Made by a program: the position numbers and the translations under genes
The notes under the pieces: model-generated
What the model saw: the letters and a program-made list of their open reading frames with translations, nothing else
Databases searched by the model: none
What the model was told of the DNA's origin: nothing
Origin: Notamacropus eugenii
Taxonomy: Eukaryota; Chordata; Mammalia; Diprotodontia; Macropodidae
DNA: 64,000 nucleotides
Direction of reading: 5' to 3'
NCBI RefSeq assembly: GCF_028372415.1
Contig: NC_092875.1
Location: 33,994,817-34,058,816, forward strand
Shown here: piece after piece, positions 27,501 through 34,826 of the stretch
Numbering within the stretch: position 1 is the first letter of the stretch
Layout of the letters: every line of letters starts with the position of its first letter

Positions 27501-30500
27501 GGGATTGGGCTTGTGAGTGGGTCAGAGAGCAAGACATAATCACAAAAAAAAGGAGAGACTGAGCAGGTAGATAGGCCCCAGCCCTGACAGGTAGGGAAGT
27601 GTTTGTGTAGCATGTGATGGCACAGGAAATGGTGAGGGCCTCTGACCTCGTATCTTCTGCTTCCCTTACATAGGGCTCATCTTTTACGACACAAAAGTAA
27701 CCGTGATGAATCGAGTGCTCAATGCTACCGTGCAGAGAACAGCAGACCATGCTGCCCCGGAAATCACCCTGGACCCCCTGGAAATTGTGGGAGGTAGGGT
27801 GAGGCATCATCTCCTCTGGAGAAAGACAGCCTCCATCCCTATTCCCCCAAGGGTTCTGGCCTGCCCACCCTAGTGAAACAAATGCCCTTCTCTCTACATA
27901 GGTGAGATTCGCTCTTCAGAAAACTCCTACTTCTGTCAGGCTGCCAGGCAACTGGCCTCTGTCCCATCATCCCAGCTCTGTGTCAAACTGGCCAGTGGAG
28001 GAGACCCCACCTATGCATTCAACATCCGCTTTACAGGAGAGGAAGTCCACGGGACCAGTGAGTAGTGCTTATCCCAGAGAAGCTCGCTTGGCAGGCTGCT
28101 CAGCCGAAGCCCTTGAGGAGGTTGGAGTTAGGAGCCTACAGCCATGTTTTTTCTTCTCCCAGAAGTTTCTTTTTAGCCCACCATACCAGAGGGCGTGTGA
28201 TGAGCCATGTGTGAGCATGTACTGCCTGTGGGGGTTTTCTTTGCTTACCTCTTTTCTTAAAAACAGACCTCTATTCCTTTTTTAATATTGATTTTTATTG
28301 ATTGCTAGGTGGCAAAGCAGATGGAGCATTGGGCCTGGAGTCAGGAAAGCCTGAGTTCAAATTCTGCCCCAGACACTTACTAACTATGGACAAGCTGTCT
28401 GCCTCAGTTTCCTCATCTGTAAAATTGAATAATAATAGCTCCTACCTCTCAGGGTTTTTGGGGAGGATCAGATGAGATATTTGTCAAAGCCTTTGCAAAC
28501 CTACAAGTGCCATCTAAATGCTAGATATGATTGTTATCCTTTTTATATTGCCTCAGTTTCCCCCTGTGCCTCTCCCTGAGAGCCATCCATTATTAAAAAA
28601 AAACAAAAAGCTACTGATCATCTTAGCGCTCCTTCAGGGACCCTTGGGTTCTCTTTGAAAAGATTAAAGTAGGACCTGGTGAGGAGCGCCAGGTTGCATG
28701 CCCCAGGTCATCTGAAGAGCTGACATTCTTCTCAAAGCAAGTTCTGAAGAAACTCTGGTGGACTAGCTCCAGAGCACTAGGCAGAAACAAGCCCCACCAA
28801 CAGACTTTCAGGGCATCTTGTTGCCCCTCCTAGGGAGGAGCCCTGAGTTGAAGGGACACTTGCCTCACTTTAGCTGTCTGCTAAAACTGGAGAATTGGTT
28901 CACAGTGGCAGCAGTCCCTGACTTTCTGGCCATCATCCTGGCAGATTCATGATAGATGGCAAAAAAGAAGAGAGCCCCTTAAGTATAGATGAGCCCACAT
29001 TTTCCTCTCTGTACTAGGAATTAAGGGCAGGTGCCTTAAGGAGCAAAGGAGAATGCAGGGAAGGACCCGAGAGTGAGGGAGAAGGCTGAACGGAAAGCTT
29101 AGCATTGCCCCTCCACTTATCGATGTCCAGTAGGACAGAGCCTCTTCATTAGATCTCAGCATTAGCAAGTGGTTGCTACCAGAGGCCTCCAAATAATCCT
29201 AGGGGACAGGCTCTTGGATGGGTCCCCTGAAGCTACAGCACCATGTATTTGGGTCCAAGGTGGATCAGTAAGAATCCCTTGTGTCTCAAAATCTGCAGAG
29301 ATGCAGGGCAGCGAGCCCCTGTGGTCCCGGCTGTCCCAGGAAAGGCTTCACTGTGGCTCTGACCGTGAGCTGAATCAGCCTTCATGGCGGGCTGCTCCCT
29401 AGGGTTTCCTGCCTCCATTGGGAGAGCTTTTGCTGCCTAACAAGGCTCAGATTGCTCATGGTGGCTGTCAGCTGGGCCTCTGTAGACTGTAAGCTTTGGA
29501 AAGAAAGGAAGGAGTCAGCTTCCTAAGGGTCAGTAGGACTGCCCATGCCACCCTCCTCTAGCCTGGTAGACCTCAAATTGCTGCCCCTTCCTGAAGGCAG
29601 GAGCCAGACTCTCAGAAATGTTCCCTGAGGGTCTCCTTAGAGAAAAGGTAGATCAGCTCAGGAGGGGAGACTGCGGGCTCTGCTGGGGCTGAAGCTTCTT
29701 GGTATGTGTCTTCCAGGTGGTTCCTTCCGCCATTTTTTATGGCAGGTGTGTAAAGAGCTCCAGAGCTCCTCCTTATCCCTCCTCTTGCTGTGCCCCAGTT
29801 CTGCTGTCAACAAAAATAAGGTATGATATTCCAAGAGAGGTAAAGTACCAAGTGACCTTTGTGATAAGAGACAGTGTGGTGGAAAAGGAGCTCTGCCTGC
29901 ATTTGGAGCCCCAGGACCTGGGTTCACATGCCCGTTTTGCTCCTTACCACCTGTGTGACCTTGGGTAGAGGCATTTAACTTCTCTGAGACTCAGTTTCCT
30001 TACCTGTAAAATGAGAGGATTGGATTGGATGCAGACTAGAGGTCCTTTGACCCTGTGGTCTCATTCCCCAAGCCTGTCTTCCCCAGTGTCAAATCCTGGG
30101 ACAGTGATCAAACTGGTCTGTATCTCAGCCACTTCTGGGTTTGTCTTCCAGGGCAAATATATCCTGACTCCTAGTCCTATCACCTATGGAGAAGAGCAGC
30201 TGCTTCATTTCTTTGGACAGTTGTTGGGAATTGCCATCCGCGCTGATGTGCCTCTGCCCTTGGACCTCTTACCTTCCTTCTGGAAGACATTGGTGGGGGA
30301 GCCCCTAGATCCCGATGTGGATCTCCAGGAAGCAGATGTACTCACCTACAATTATGTCAAAAAGTTTGAAAATGTAAGTAATGACAGAGGATTCTTTTTG
30401 CCCCTTCGTGTCCATGACCTGAGGGTACAGCTGCCAGTGGGACCACAGAGAAGTCACCCTCCCAGTGACTGGCCCCCGCAACTTGGGTCCTGTCCCCAGC

Positions 30501-33500
30501 CCTACCTCAAGTGTGATGTAAGAAAACCAGCACCTTCCTCAGTGGTAAATCATTCCCTGTCTTCTCATGCCCTGACATAACACATGCCCAAACACTCTAC
30601 TGATGCCCTGTCTGTTCACCAAGCCAGCCCAGACAAGAGAGGCTTCTCCATCCTGTCTTGCAGCCCCTGCCTGCAGCATGGGTCTCAGCTCTTTCCTGCT
30701 ACGATGGTAGATAAATGCAGGTCAGTAGCTGATTCCACTGGGTCACCCTTAAACATGGAGGCAAGTGGCTCTCCCCTTGCTGGCCAAAAGCTCATGTTGC
30801 AGCTCCATGGAAATGGCCTTTTTGTCCACACTGCTGATGGCACAGAGCCCACTTACTACATCCACATCTCCCTTTACTGTTTATGGAGTGCCGACTCTTG
30901 ATCATCCCCTTTGACACCCTGGGAGAGCACAGGAACCTGAAAAACTTGAGTCTTTAGAGAAGGACAGCTTGCCTTGGGCAGTGCAGAGTTCTGACAGATC
31001 CACAACCTCTTTATGACCTGGAGATTCTTCACCTTTGTTCCCTGGTCCCCTTTAGGGGGCAGCAGTCTGCCAAGCTGAGAGATCCCTTCTCACAATCGGG
31101 CTTTTGTGTGAAATAAAATACTGGAATGACAAAGGAAACCCTTTCTGTTAAAATGTAGGTAACAGAAAACTGGTCAGAAGTTCACAAACTCCTTGCCAAG
31201 AGTTCCACCAGACCTTTGTTCAGTTACTGAGGGGGAACCAAAGAACAAGTCTGGCTTCTCCCATCTTGCTCCTCTTCTGGTTGGGATGGTGATGCAGACT
31301 GGAGATAGCTGCATTATTCATCTTGGAAGCAGCAGCAGAGATGGGGAAGGCTCTGTTCTCTCTAGGTCTCTGTTTCATTCTCTGTAAAATGAGGATGTTG
31401 GACTAGATCAGCTCTGAAGTTCTTCTAGTTCTAACATAGATGTTCTAAGGCCTCTCCCAGCCCTGATCTTCTCTGTTCTAAGGTCCCTCCTAGCCCTGAC
31501 ATCTGTTCTAAGGCCCCTCCCAGCCCTGACATCCCCTGTTCTAAGCATCTTGCCTTACTCTGTCTTCTCATGTCCCTCCTTGCTCTAATGAGGGTTCCTG
31601 GAGGAGGCAGAAACAAGGCTAGTCTCTAGCCAAGTTCTCTGAGAGAAGCTGGCTTTGAGTGAATGCAGTTAACTGCATCTCAAAGTGCCTCCTCCCTCTC
31701 ACCAGCCATATCAGAGAAGCCACATCTAGTCCATAAGCTGTTTTTTTGTGGAGGATGGAAATCCCATGGCACAGGGCTTGCCTTGGCCTCTGATGGCAGC
31801 ATTCTTTTCTTGGGATGATAACAGAAACGGTGGGACTGGGTCAGAGGGGAAGTTTCATGTTAACTCGGGAGTCTCCTGTGGGCCATGTTCTCCCACCCTA
31901 GATTAATGATGAGACAGAACTGGAGGCCCTTTGTGCCGAGATTGCCTCCCAACATCTGGCCACCGAGAGCCCTGACTCTCCCAACAAGCCATGCTGCAAG
32001 TTTACCTATCTGACCATGACGGGTGAAGAGGTGGAACTGTGCTCCCGAGGAAGGCACATACCAGTTGGGTGAGGCCCCTGTTTTCCCATTTGGGCTTTTG
32101 CCCACTGCCAGAGCCCCCTTTGGAATCCCAAGCCCCAGGCTGGTGGGGGGTCAGGACCATGTATGGAGAGTCTGGGGGTGAAATGAGGAAACGTTGTTAA
32201 GCTGGGCAATCAGCATGAAAGGTAGGGCTGGAGATAAGATCAGGTAGCAGGAGGAAGATCCTTGAAAGGGAGGGTGACAGCACTGGAACAAGGCAGGAAA
32301 GGCCTTCCAGAACAGGCGAATGACTTTCAGCCCCTGGGGAGCCTGGGAGGCTGAGGGCAGAATAATTGGATGGCCTCCGAAGCCCAGCAGACCTCTCCAA
32401 AGGGACGGTGGAGTTGGTTGGCATCCTCAGCTTTGTCCTTCTCTCCATTATCACACGCATGCCACCAGCTGGGAGAACAAAGATGTCTATGCCATGGCCA
32501 TCCGGAGCCTGCGGCTGCGCGAGCTACAAAACCATGACTGTGTGATGGCCGTCCGGGCCGGCCTGGGCTCCATCATCCCCCTGCAGCTGCTCACCACCCT
32601 CACTCCTTTGGAAATGGAACTGCGAACCTGCGGCCTCCCTTACATCAACCTGGAGTTCCTCAAGGTAGAAGGCCCAAAGGCAAGAGTGGGAGGAGGGAGA
32701 GAGTGGCCTCTCTAGGGGTTGTTCTCCCAAAACAGGCGCTGGAGTCCTTAGCTCCCTTCACACCTTCAGTCAGTGCCTTCAGCAAACACTTGTTAAGTAC
32801 TCACTCTGTGCCTAGCACTGTGCCCTGTGCTGGGCTAAGTGCCAGGGACAGTGGTCCTGTCCTCAGGGGAGGAGGCAGCACATATATCACCAAGTACATA
32901 CAGGACATGTAGCAGATGCAGGCTTGTCTGAGGGAAGGCAGAGAGCAGGAGTAGAGCCTCCTAGCACCTGAAGGACAAGGTCCAGAGTCACTAAGTAGTG
33001 GAAGGTCATCTTTGGTTCATAGAATGGCAGGAAGGAGCAGTGTTGTAAAGGGTTTTAAACACCAAATAAAGGATTTGGTTTGATCCTGGGAGTCACTGGG
33101 AGCCAATGGAGTTTATTGAGCAAAGGAGTGACATGGGCATACTTGCACTTTAGTAACAACAGTGACAGCAGAGTGGAGGATGGCTCAGAGTGGGGAGACC
33201 AGCTCGCAGTCCCAGGAGATGAGGGCCTGTCCCAGGGGTGGCTGTGGGAGTGGAGAGCATGGGACATGGAGGACACAGGTCAGGAGCCTGGAAGATTGGG
33301 AGGAGGGGGTGCTAGAGAGTTGGGGGAGAAAGATGACAGGGTTTACTTTGGCCATGTTGAGTCGGAGGTGTCTGTGGGACATCCAAGTCCAAAAGGCAGT
33401 TGGCCATGTGGGAAGTCAGGAAAGAGACTGGGGCTGGAGAGAGAGCTGAGAATCCCCTGCTGGAGCGGAGGTCACCAAATAAGGGAGTAGAGGAAGAGAG

Positions 33501-34826
33501 GTCGTCCCATACAGGCCCTACACCTAAACTGATCATCCCATTGAGTACCTGTGGCACCACAGAGATGGGAAATCCTGCATTGGCAGAGTTCGGTGCCTGG
33601 TGTCGTGACTCTTGGGGACCCCATTAGAGGTTTTTTTGGCAGAGATGCTGCAGTCATTTGCCATTTCTTTCTGTAGCTCATTTGACAGGGTTAAGTGTCT
33701 CAGGCCACATGGGAACTCAGGAAGGGGAGTCTTCCTGCTCTGTGCACCGTGACGCCCCCTAGTGCCCATAGGGAGACTAGCACATGTGACTTCTGAGGGT
33801 ATAACCCGGAGAGAGGTGGCAGGGTCAGAGAAGGGGGAGAAAAGGGAAGGGCTGCGTCTCAGTCGCTCCAAGAACAAAGCTATAAAAGTAGGAACCAGGG
33901 GCCAGACGAGCCTGGGCATGTAACTCAGCCAGGGTGTCTGTTCCTGAATTGTGCAGAAAACACTAAGACCAAGTGGGGTTGGCAGTGGCCCCCTTAGGGC
34001 CACAGCAAGAGGCACAGCTGGGACTGGCCACCCCTCTTTCCCTGTCTCTGGACCCCCTGCCTGAACATCACAAGGTGACTGACTGTCTCCCCCATCAGGC
34101 TCATACCATGTACCAGGTGGGGCTGATGGAGACAGACCAGCATATTGAGTTTTTCTGGGGTGCATTGGAGATGTTTGCTCAGGAGGAGCTCTGCAAATTC
34201 ATCAAGTTTGCCTGCAACCAGGAGCGGATCCCTTTCACCTGTCCCTGCAAAGATGGGGGTCCTGACACTGCCCATGTTCCCCCGTATCCCATGAAGATTG
34301 CACCCCCAGATGGTGCTGCAGGTACCCTCCTTCCTCTGGGTCGCTCCCATAAAGGCATTGGAGCTGAATTGTATGTGTCGTATTCCTGGCAGGGAAGCCA
34401 TGCCCTGGGCTAGTAAAACAAATCAGGCTGAACAGTCCAGCCTGCTCCCTTCAGCCCCCCCAGCTCCATCCCCAGCTGGCACATGGGGTTTTCTAAGCTG
34501 AGTCATTGGCTACTCTCTCCTTCTTGGGATTGGGAATTGCATTTTGTGCCTCAGTGACCAGATGGGCCTTGGAGCATGGGGAGACAGGGTGGGAGGGGCT
34601 CGTAGGCCTGGCTTCTGTGCCCTGCCCAGCAGGCTGGCTCATCCCCTTCCGGGGAGATTGATGAGGGTCTGTGACTGCTTGTTTCACAGGCTCCCCAGAT
34701 TCTCGGTATATCCGCGTAGAAACCTGCATGTTCATGATCAAGCTTCCTCAGTACTCATCACTGGAGATCATGCTGGAGAAACTGCGCTGTGCCATTCACT
34801 ACCGGGAGGACCCCCTGAGTGGCTGA
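456..34826 (+). CDS. HECTD4: HECTD4, HECT-domain E3 ubiquitin ligase (3' part, 26 exons)
   Basis: Probable E3 ubiquitin-protein ligase that accepts ubiquitin from an E2 on a HECT cysteine and passes it to substrates. Its substrates are poorly known. I recognise the protein by its close match to vertebrate HECTD4. The window holds 26 coding exons, all GT-AG, joining to 1,795 in-frame codons plus TGA. Order of parts: an acidic Asp run (first exon), a long conserved region without a domain I can name, a Ser-rich region with a basic KRKKVKMKREK patch (exon 11, about aa 688-698 of this portion), a Lys/Pro-rich linker (exons 14-15), then the C-terminal HECT domain (about aa 1447-1795). The catalytic motif is VETCMFMIKLP, with the cysteine 32 residues before the end, the usual HECT position. 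The gene's 5' half lies outside the window. No frameshift or stop is seen, so the gene looks functional. Confidence 0.96.
593..1167 (+). other. HECTD4 intron after window exon 1
   Basis: No gene or clear repeat recognised; unique intronic sequence. Confidence 0.5.
1168..1294 (+). CDS. HECTD4: HECTD4 window exon 2
   Basis: Acceptor tctctttccag, donor G|gtctgg (weak after +2). Starts EDHYALLVKAWETKVFP and ends GALQL plus one base. The frame joins exon 3 to give LGMVDIARQ. Confidence 0.92.
1295..3949 (+). other. HECTD4 intron after window exon 2
   Basis: Holds an old retroelement-like fragment near 2125-2240 (gccaggcactgtgctggg) and an antisense MIR/CORE-SINE at about 2497-2700. Nothing coding recognised in the rest. 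Confidence 0.5.
2497..2700 (-). repeat. MIR/CORE-SINE copy, antisense
   Basis: Shows the typical order: ccattttacacatgaggtccagaga, then gacttgcataagatcacata, then a Cys-poor tail ending in ccaaatccagccctctttcc. Diverged old SINE. Confidence 0.65.
3950..4087 (+). CDS. HECTD4: HECTD4 window exon 3
   Basis: Acceptor tttctctttcag, donor G|gtttct. Encodes MVDIARQTVEFLYEENGG and IEDIKDEANKFTIDKVRK, strongly conserved in vertebrate HECTD4. Confidence 0.93.
4587..4723 (+). CDS. HECTD4: HECTD4 window exon 4
   Basis: Acceptor tggcccccag, donor gtaagt. Encodes LTVVTRSPDSNNVASSAV through GVVLDVDS. Ends in phase 0. Confidence 0.93.
5920..6345 (+). mobile_element. L2-type LINE 3' end fragment
   Basis: Pattern of an L2 3' region: aataaactccactggctccc, then ...aggtgcttaataaatgcctg and a ttgattcc tail. 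In the intron before HECTD4 window exon 5. The rest of that intron (4724-5919, 6346-6869) is AT-rich with nothing recognised. Confidence 0.6.
6870..7030 (+). CDS. HECTD4: HECTD4 window exon 5
   Basis: Acceptor ttattgttgtag, donor CAG|gtaact. Encodes VNELVQVETYLRSEGVLVRY through TNIQIHR. A palindromic MITE begins 43 bp after this exon. Confidence 0.93.
7073..7264. mobile_element. Palindromic hAT-type MITE
   Basis: Terminal arms cagggatgggg ... cccatccctg. The two arms (7073-7150 and 7197-7264) are near-complementary (for example ctaggtcctcaggtgcagcc against ggctgcacctgaggacctag), and an inner palindrome aacaaatcc/ggatttgtt forms the centre. No intact 8-bp target duplication is evident. Confidence 0.7.
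7265..8944 (+). other. HECTD4 intron remainder before window exon 6
   Basis: Contains an old retroelement-like piece at about 7325-7400 (tgctgtgtgccctgcactgtgcc). No gene or further repeat recognised. Confidence 0.45.
8945..9126 (+). CDS. HECTD4: HECTD4 window exon 6
   Basis: Acceptor cttctttccag, donor G|gtaaaa. Encodes ELLRCEASLARLYCRMALL and the conserved FAPKLPHLFTRLFHIPAV. Confidence 0.93.
10284..10489 (+). CDS. HECTD4: HECTD4 window exon 7
   Basis: Acceptor cctgtttgcag, donor CAG|gtaaaa. Encodes DGTISSSAVLLAQSLQHC through LLELTRQICSFLQ. Ends in phase 0. Confidence 0.93.
10783..10913 (+). CDS. HECTD4: HECTD4 window exon 8
   Basis: Acceptor gtctctctgcag, donor GA|gtaagt. Encodes TAPEQFPSEEFPVSESKV through SCKESQSGFRK. 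The Asp codon is split across the junction. Confidence 0.93.
11530..11750 (-). repeat. MIR/CORE-SINE copy, antisense
   Basis: ccctttacaaatgaagaagc, ggaggttaagggatttcttc and aaacccaggtcttctgacg follow MIR core order on the opposite strand. Confidence 0.6.
11897..12102 (+). CDS. HECTD4: HECTD4 window exon 9
   Basis: Acceptor cttctttcacag, donor G|gtaaat. Encodes SSLYKAPWARVLLYGLGH through ATDKVHIKL. Confidence 0.93.
12103..14607 (+). other. HECTD4 intron with several old SINE fragments
   Basis: Antisense MIR-like copies at about 13000-13190 and 13205-13300 and a sense MIR-like fragment at about 13790-13920. The remainder shows no recognisable gene. Confidence 0.5.
14608..14790 (+). CDS. HECTD4: HECTD4 window exon 10
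   Basis: Acceptor aatgtcctag, donor G|gtgaga. Encodes VSPPPGAVLVLHSLPLEF, LLSWKSEDGEGKSEDELD and SVLLQVVELL. Confidence 0.93.
14865..15405 (-). repeat. Two antisense MIR/CORE-SINE copies
   Basis: Copies at about 14865-15020 (gaaaggttaagcatcttgttctgggtgac) and 15250-15405 (ttagaggtcaccaattccaacccccctcatcttac). Both diverged. Confidence 0.55.
15731..17034 (+). CDS. HECTD4: HECTD4 window exon 11 (1,304 bp)
   Basis: By far the longest exon here. Acceptor ggtttttttttaatag, donor GAG|gtaatg. It starts NFLWTTDMAACVKELIFHLL. After a conserved helical region come a poly-Ser run (about 16118-16150), a basic nuclear-localisation-like patch KRKKVKMKREK (16186-16218), a second conserved block (MLWFHRALTLLTILRHLI; AHSRLLVISGIPTHLDEA) and a Ser-rich low-complexity tail with LGSLGSLGEP. 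The nuclear-signal role of the basic patch is inference. Confidence 0.95.
17180..17380 (-). repeat. MIR/CORE-SINE copy, antisense
   Basis: Contains ccccattttacagatgagg, gtgaagtgacttgtgcatggtcacac and ctgaactcagatcttctga. It lies immediately before an oppositely oriented SINE. Confidence 0.7.
17384..17535 (+). mobile_element. Marsupial-type tRNA/CORE-SINE, sense
   Basis: tRNA-like head aggcagctaggtgatgcagtgg, body ctggacaagtcacttcacctctgcc, end tttcttcatctgtaaagtgggg. This SINE type is characteristic of marsupial genomes. Confidence 0.75.
18318..18525 (+). CDS. HECTD4: HECTD4 window exon 12
   Basis: Acceptor ttcatacag, donor G|gtatgt. Encodes IRSRAKIEKIRASLFNNN through LEDYFNDKSIK. Confidence 0.94.
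19750..21515 (+). mobile_element. L2-type LINE 3' portion (about 1.5-1.7 kb)
   Basis: Long diverged LINE segment in the intron before HECTD4 window exon 13. Diagnostic parts: ctcaataaacactagtgactcc, gacactggcctcatgtctgttcc, gaagccttttctaacccttt, and the tail aatgcctggcacatgttaggcatttaatgaatgttgattgatt. The left limit is uncertain. Reading frames are broken. Confidence 0.6.
21372..21412 (+). repeat. TG microsatellite inside the L2 3' end
   Basis: acacacgtgtgtgtgtatgtgtgtgtgtgtgt; short and interrupted. Confidence 0.8.
21710..21933 (+). CDS. HECTD4: HECTD4 window exon 13
   Basis: Acceptor tctctcaatcccag, donor CAG|gtaagc. Encodes EKLVPGAREVLTDIFKSC through VLEDQLTQ. It is followed by a very short intron of 98 bp. 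Confidence 0.94.
22032..22183 (+). CDS. HECTD4: HECTD4 window exon 14
   Basis: Acceptor tttctgtgggaag, donor CAG|gtgagc. Encodes ILRKYGVPKPKYDKSKYN, a Lys-rich linker ending SVLNSV. Confidence 0.92.
22655..22870 (-). repeat. MIR/CORE-SINE copy, antisense
   Basis: Runs from tatagtactttgtaaacac to gagccttgaaccatggcctc with MIR core order. Preceded at 22440-22545 by an old retroelement-like fragment. Confidence 0.55.
23247..23353 (+). CDS. HECTD4: HECTD4 window exon 15
   Basis: Acceptor ggttttatag, donor G|gtgagg. Encodes a Lys/Pro/Ser/Glu-rich linker (RTALSEKKPIVKPKSPEK ... SPTKKQE), probably disordered. Confidence 0.93.
23354..24920 (+). other. HECTD4 intron before window exon 16
   Basis: Carries an L2-tail-like segment at about 23595-23690 (gattgtgagctccttgaggatcaggactgt). 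Otherwise nothing recognised. Confidence 0.5.
24921..25044 (+). CDS. HECTD4: HECTD4 window exon 16
   Basis: Acceptor gcttctccccag, donor AG|gtaggt. Encodes PEEKYLTLEGFHKFVVDR through SCGYDLHFE. Confidence 0.94.
25045..26169 (+). other. HECTD4 intron before window exon 17
   Basis: A short retroelement-like fragment at about 25240-25300 (attaagcgcctgctgtgtgccaggcattg). No gene seen. Confidence 0.45.
26170..26360 (+). CDS. HECTD4: HECTD4 window exon 17
   Basis: Acceptor ttgttgtttttag, donor A|gtacgt. Encodes CACIDARHAQKASRKWTL through DAADPRVACLL. Confidence 0.94.
26868..27014 (+). CDS. HECTD4: HECTD4 window exon 18
   Basis: Acceptor gctacctcag, donor G|gtcaga (weak +4). Encodes VPIESLRLRFALLQSLNT and LRQTDVFSNSIAALLQEAK. 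The second half is less conserved than its neighbours. Confidence 0.92.
27278..27551 (+). pseudogene. 7SL (SRP) RNA-like retropseudogene
   Basis: Colinear with almost the full 7SL RNA. Matching landmarks in order: tgattatgcatatctgtaggcc (Alu-domain start), cacttgagcttaggggt, aggtgtccaaaccaagt, gaccagtattggtg, agattgtgtgaggagg, tccccggctaggaaaag, ctcccattcaagtctgtcatggga, gcttgtgag, gagcaagac, then an A-tail (27544-27551). Overall heavily diverged. The A-tail indicates an L1-type retroposition. It lies in the intron before HECTD4 window exon 19 and is most likely dead. Confidence 0.65.
27674..27793 (+). CDS. HECTD4: HECTD4 window exon 19
   Basis: Acceptor cccttacatag, donor G|gtaggg. Encodes LIFYDTKVTVMNRVLNAT through LDPLEIVG. 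It follows the 7SL pseudogene in the preceding intron and is itself followed by a 108-bp intron. Confidence 0.94.
27902..28057 (+). CDS. HECTD4: HECTD4 window exon 20
   Basis: Acceptor ctctctacatag, donor A|gtgagt. Encodes EIRSSENSYFCQAARQLA through FTGEEVHGT, just upstream of the HECT domain. Confidence 0.94.
28303..28545 (+). mobile_element. Marsupial-type tRNA/CORE-SINE, sense
   Basis: Head ctaggtggcaaagcagatggagc, then gagttcaaattctgccccagacac, tcagtttcctcatctgtaaaa, and a tail with gatcagatgagatatttgtcaaagcc. Confidence 0.75.
28546..29716 (+). other. HECTD4 intron remainder before window exon 21
   Basis: No repeat or gene recognised after the SINE at 28303-28545. Confidence 0.45.
29717..29820 (+). 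CDS. HECTD4: HECTD4 window exon 21 (HECT N-lobe)
   Basis: Acceptor gtcttccag, donor AAG|gtatga. Encodes GSFRHFLWQVCKELQSSS through SSAVNKNK. This is the start of the HECT N-lobe. Confidence 0.93.
29870..30055 (+). repeat. MIR/CORE-SINE copy, sense
   Basis: gacctgggttcacatgccc, ctgtgtgaccttgggtagaggc and actcagtttccttacctgtaaaatg in MIR order. Confidence 0.7.
30152..30373 (+). CDS. HECTD4: HECTD4 window exon 22 (HECT N-lobe)
   Basis: Acceptor ggtttgtcttccag, donor AAT|gtaagt. Encodes GKYILTPSPITYGEEQLL, then GQLLGIAIRADVPLPLDL and FWKTLVGEPLDP. The G-x-LLGIAIR core is typical of HECT N-lobes. Confidence 0.95.
30374..31901 (+). other. HECTD4 intron before window exon 23
   Basis: Contains a MIR-like tail at about 31370-31440 that leads into a minisatellite (31440-31545). 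The rest shows nothing recognisable. Confidence 0.5.
31440..31545 (+). repeat. Short minisatellite derived from a SINE tail
   Basis: About three imperfect copies of gttctaaggcccctcccag plus ccctgacat, unit about 28-33 bp, starting near 31441, 31475 and 31503, with a partial fourth at 31538. Confidence 0.75.
31902..32068 (+). CDS. HECTD4: HECTD4 window exon 23 (HECT)
   Basis: Acceptor ttctcccaccctag, donor GG|gtgagg. Encodes INDETELEALCAEIASQHLA through GEEVELCSRGRHIPV. Confidence 0.94.
32469..32664 (+). CDS. HECTD4: HECTD4 window exon 24 (HECT)
   Basis: Acceptor gcatgccaccag, donor AAG|gtagaa. Encodes WENKDVYAMAIRSLRLRELQ through GLPYINLEFLK. Ends in phase 0. Confidence 0.94.
32775..33530 (+). 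mobile_element. Possible old LINE-like element
   Basis: Starts gcaaacacttgttaagtactcactctgtgcctagcactg and continues through gttttaaacaccaaataaagg and gtctgtgggacatccaagtcc, phrases that recur in old mammalian interspersed repeats. Family not certain. Confidence 0.4.
33597..33706 (-). mobile_element. Truncated marsupial-type SINE, antisense
   Basis: ggtttttttggcagagatgc, atttgccatttctttctgtagctcatttgacagggttaagtg: the antisense 3' half of the same SINE seen at 55724-55965. Confidence 0.65.
34099..34321 (+). CDS. HECTD4: HECTD4 window exon 25 (HECT)
   Basis: Acceptor ctcccccatcag, donor G|gtaccc. Encodes AHTMYQVGLMETDQHIEFFW through FACNQERIPFTCPCKDGG and MKIAPPDGAA. Confidence 0.95.
34690..34826 (+). 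CDS. HECTD4: HECTD4 terminal coding exon 26 (HECT C-lobe, catalytic Cys)
   Basis: Acceptor tgtttcacag. Encodes SPDSRYIRVETCMFMIKLPQ and ends REDPLSG, TGA 34824-34826. The TGC at 34725-34727 is the predicted thioester cysteine, followed by the LPxYxS element found in HECT C-lobes. Confidence 0.96.

Noticed and set aside
33533..34165. 210-aa open frame on the - strand
   Set aside because: It spans a truncated SINE, intron sequence and the start of HECTD4 exon 25 in antisense; no family recognised.
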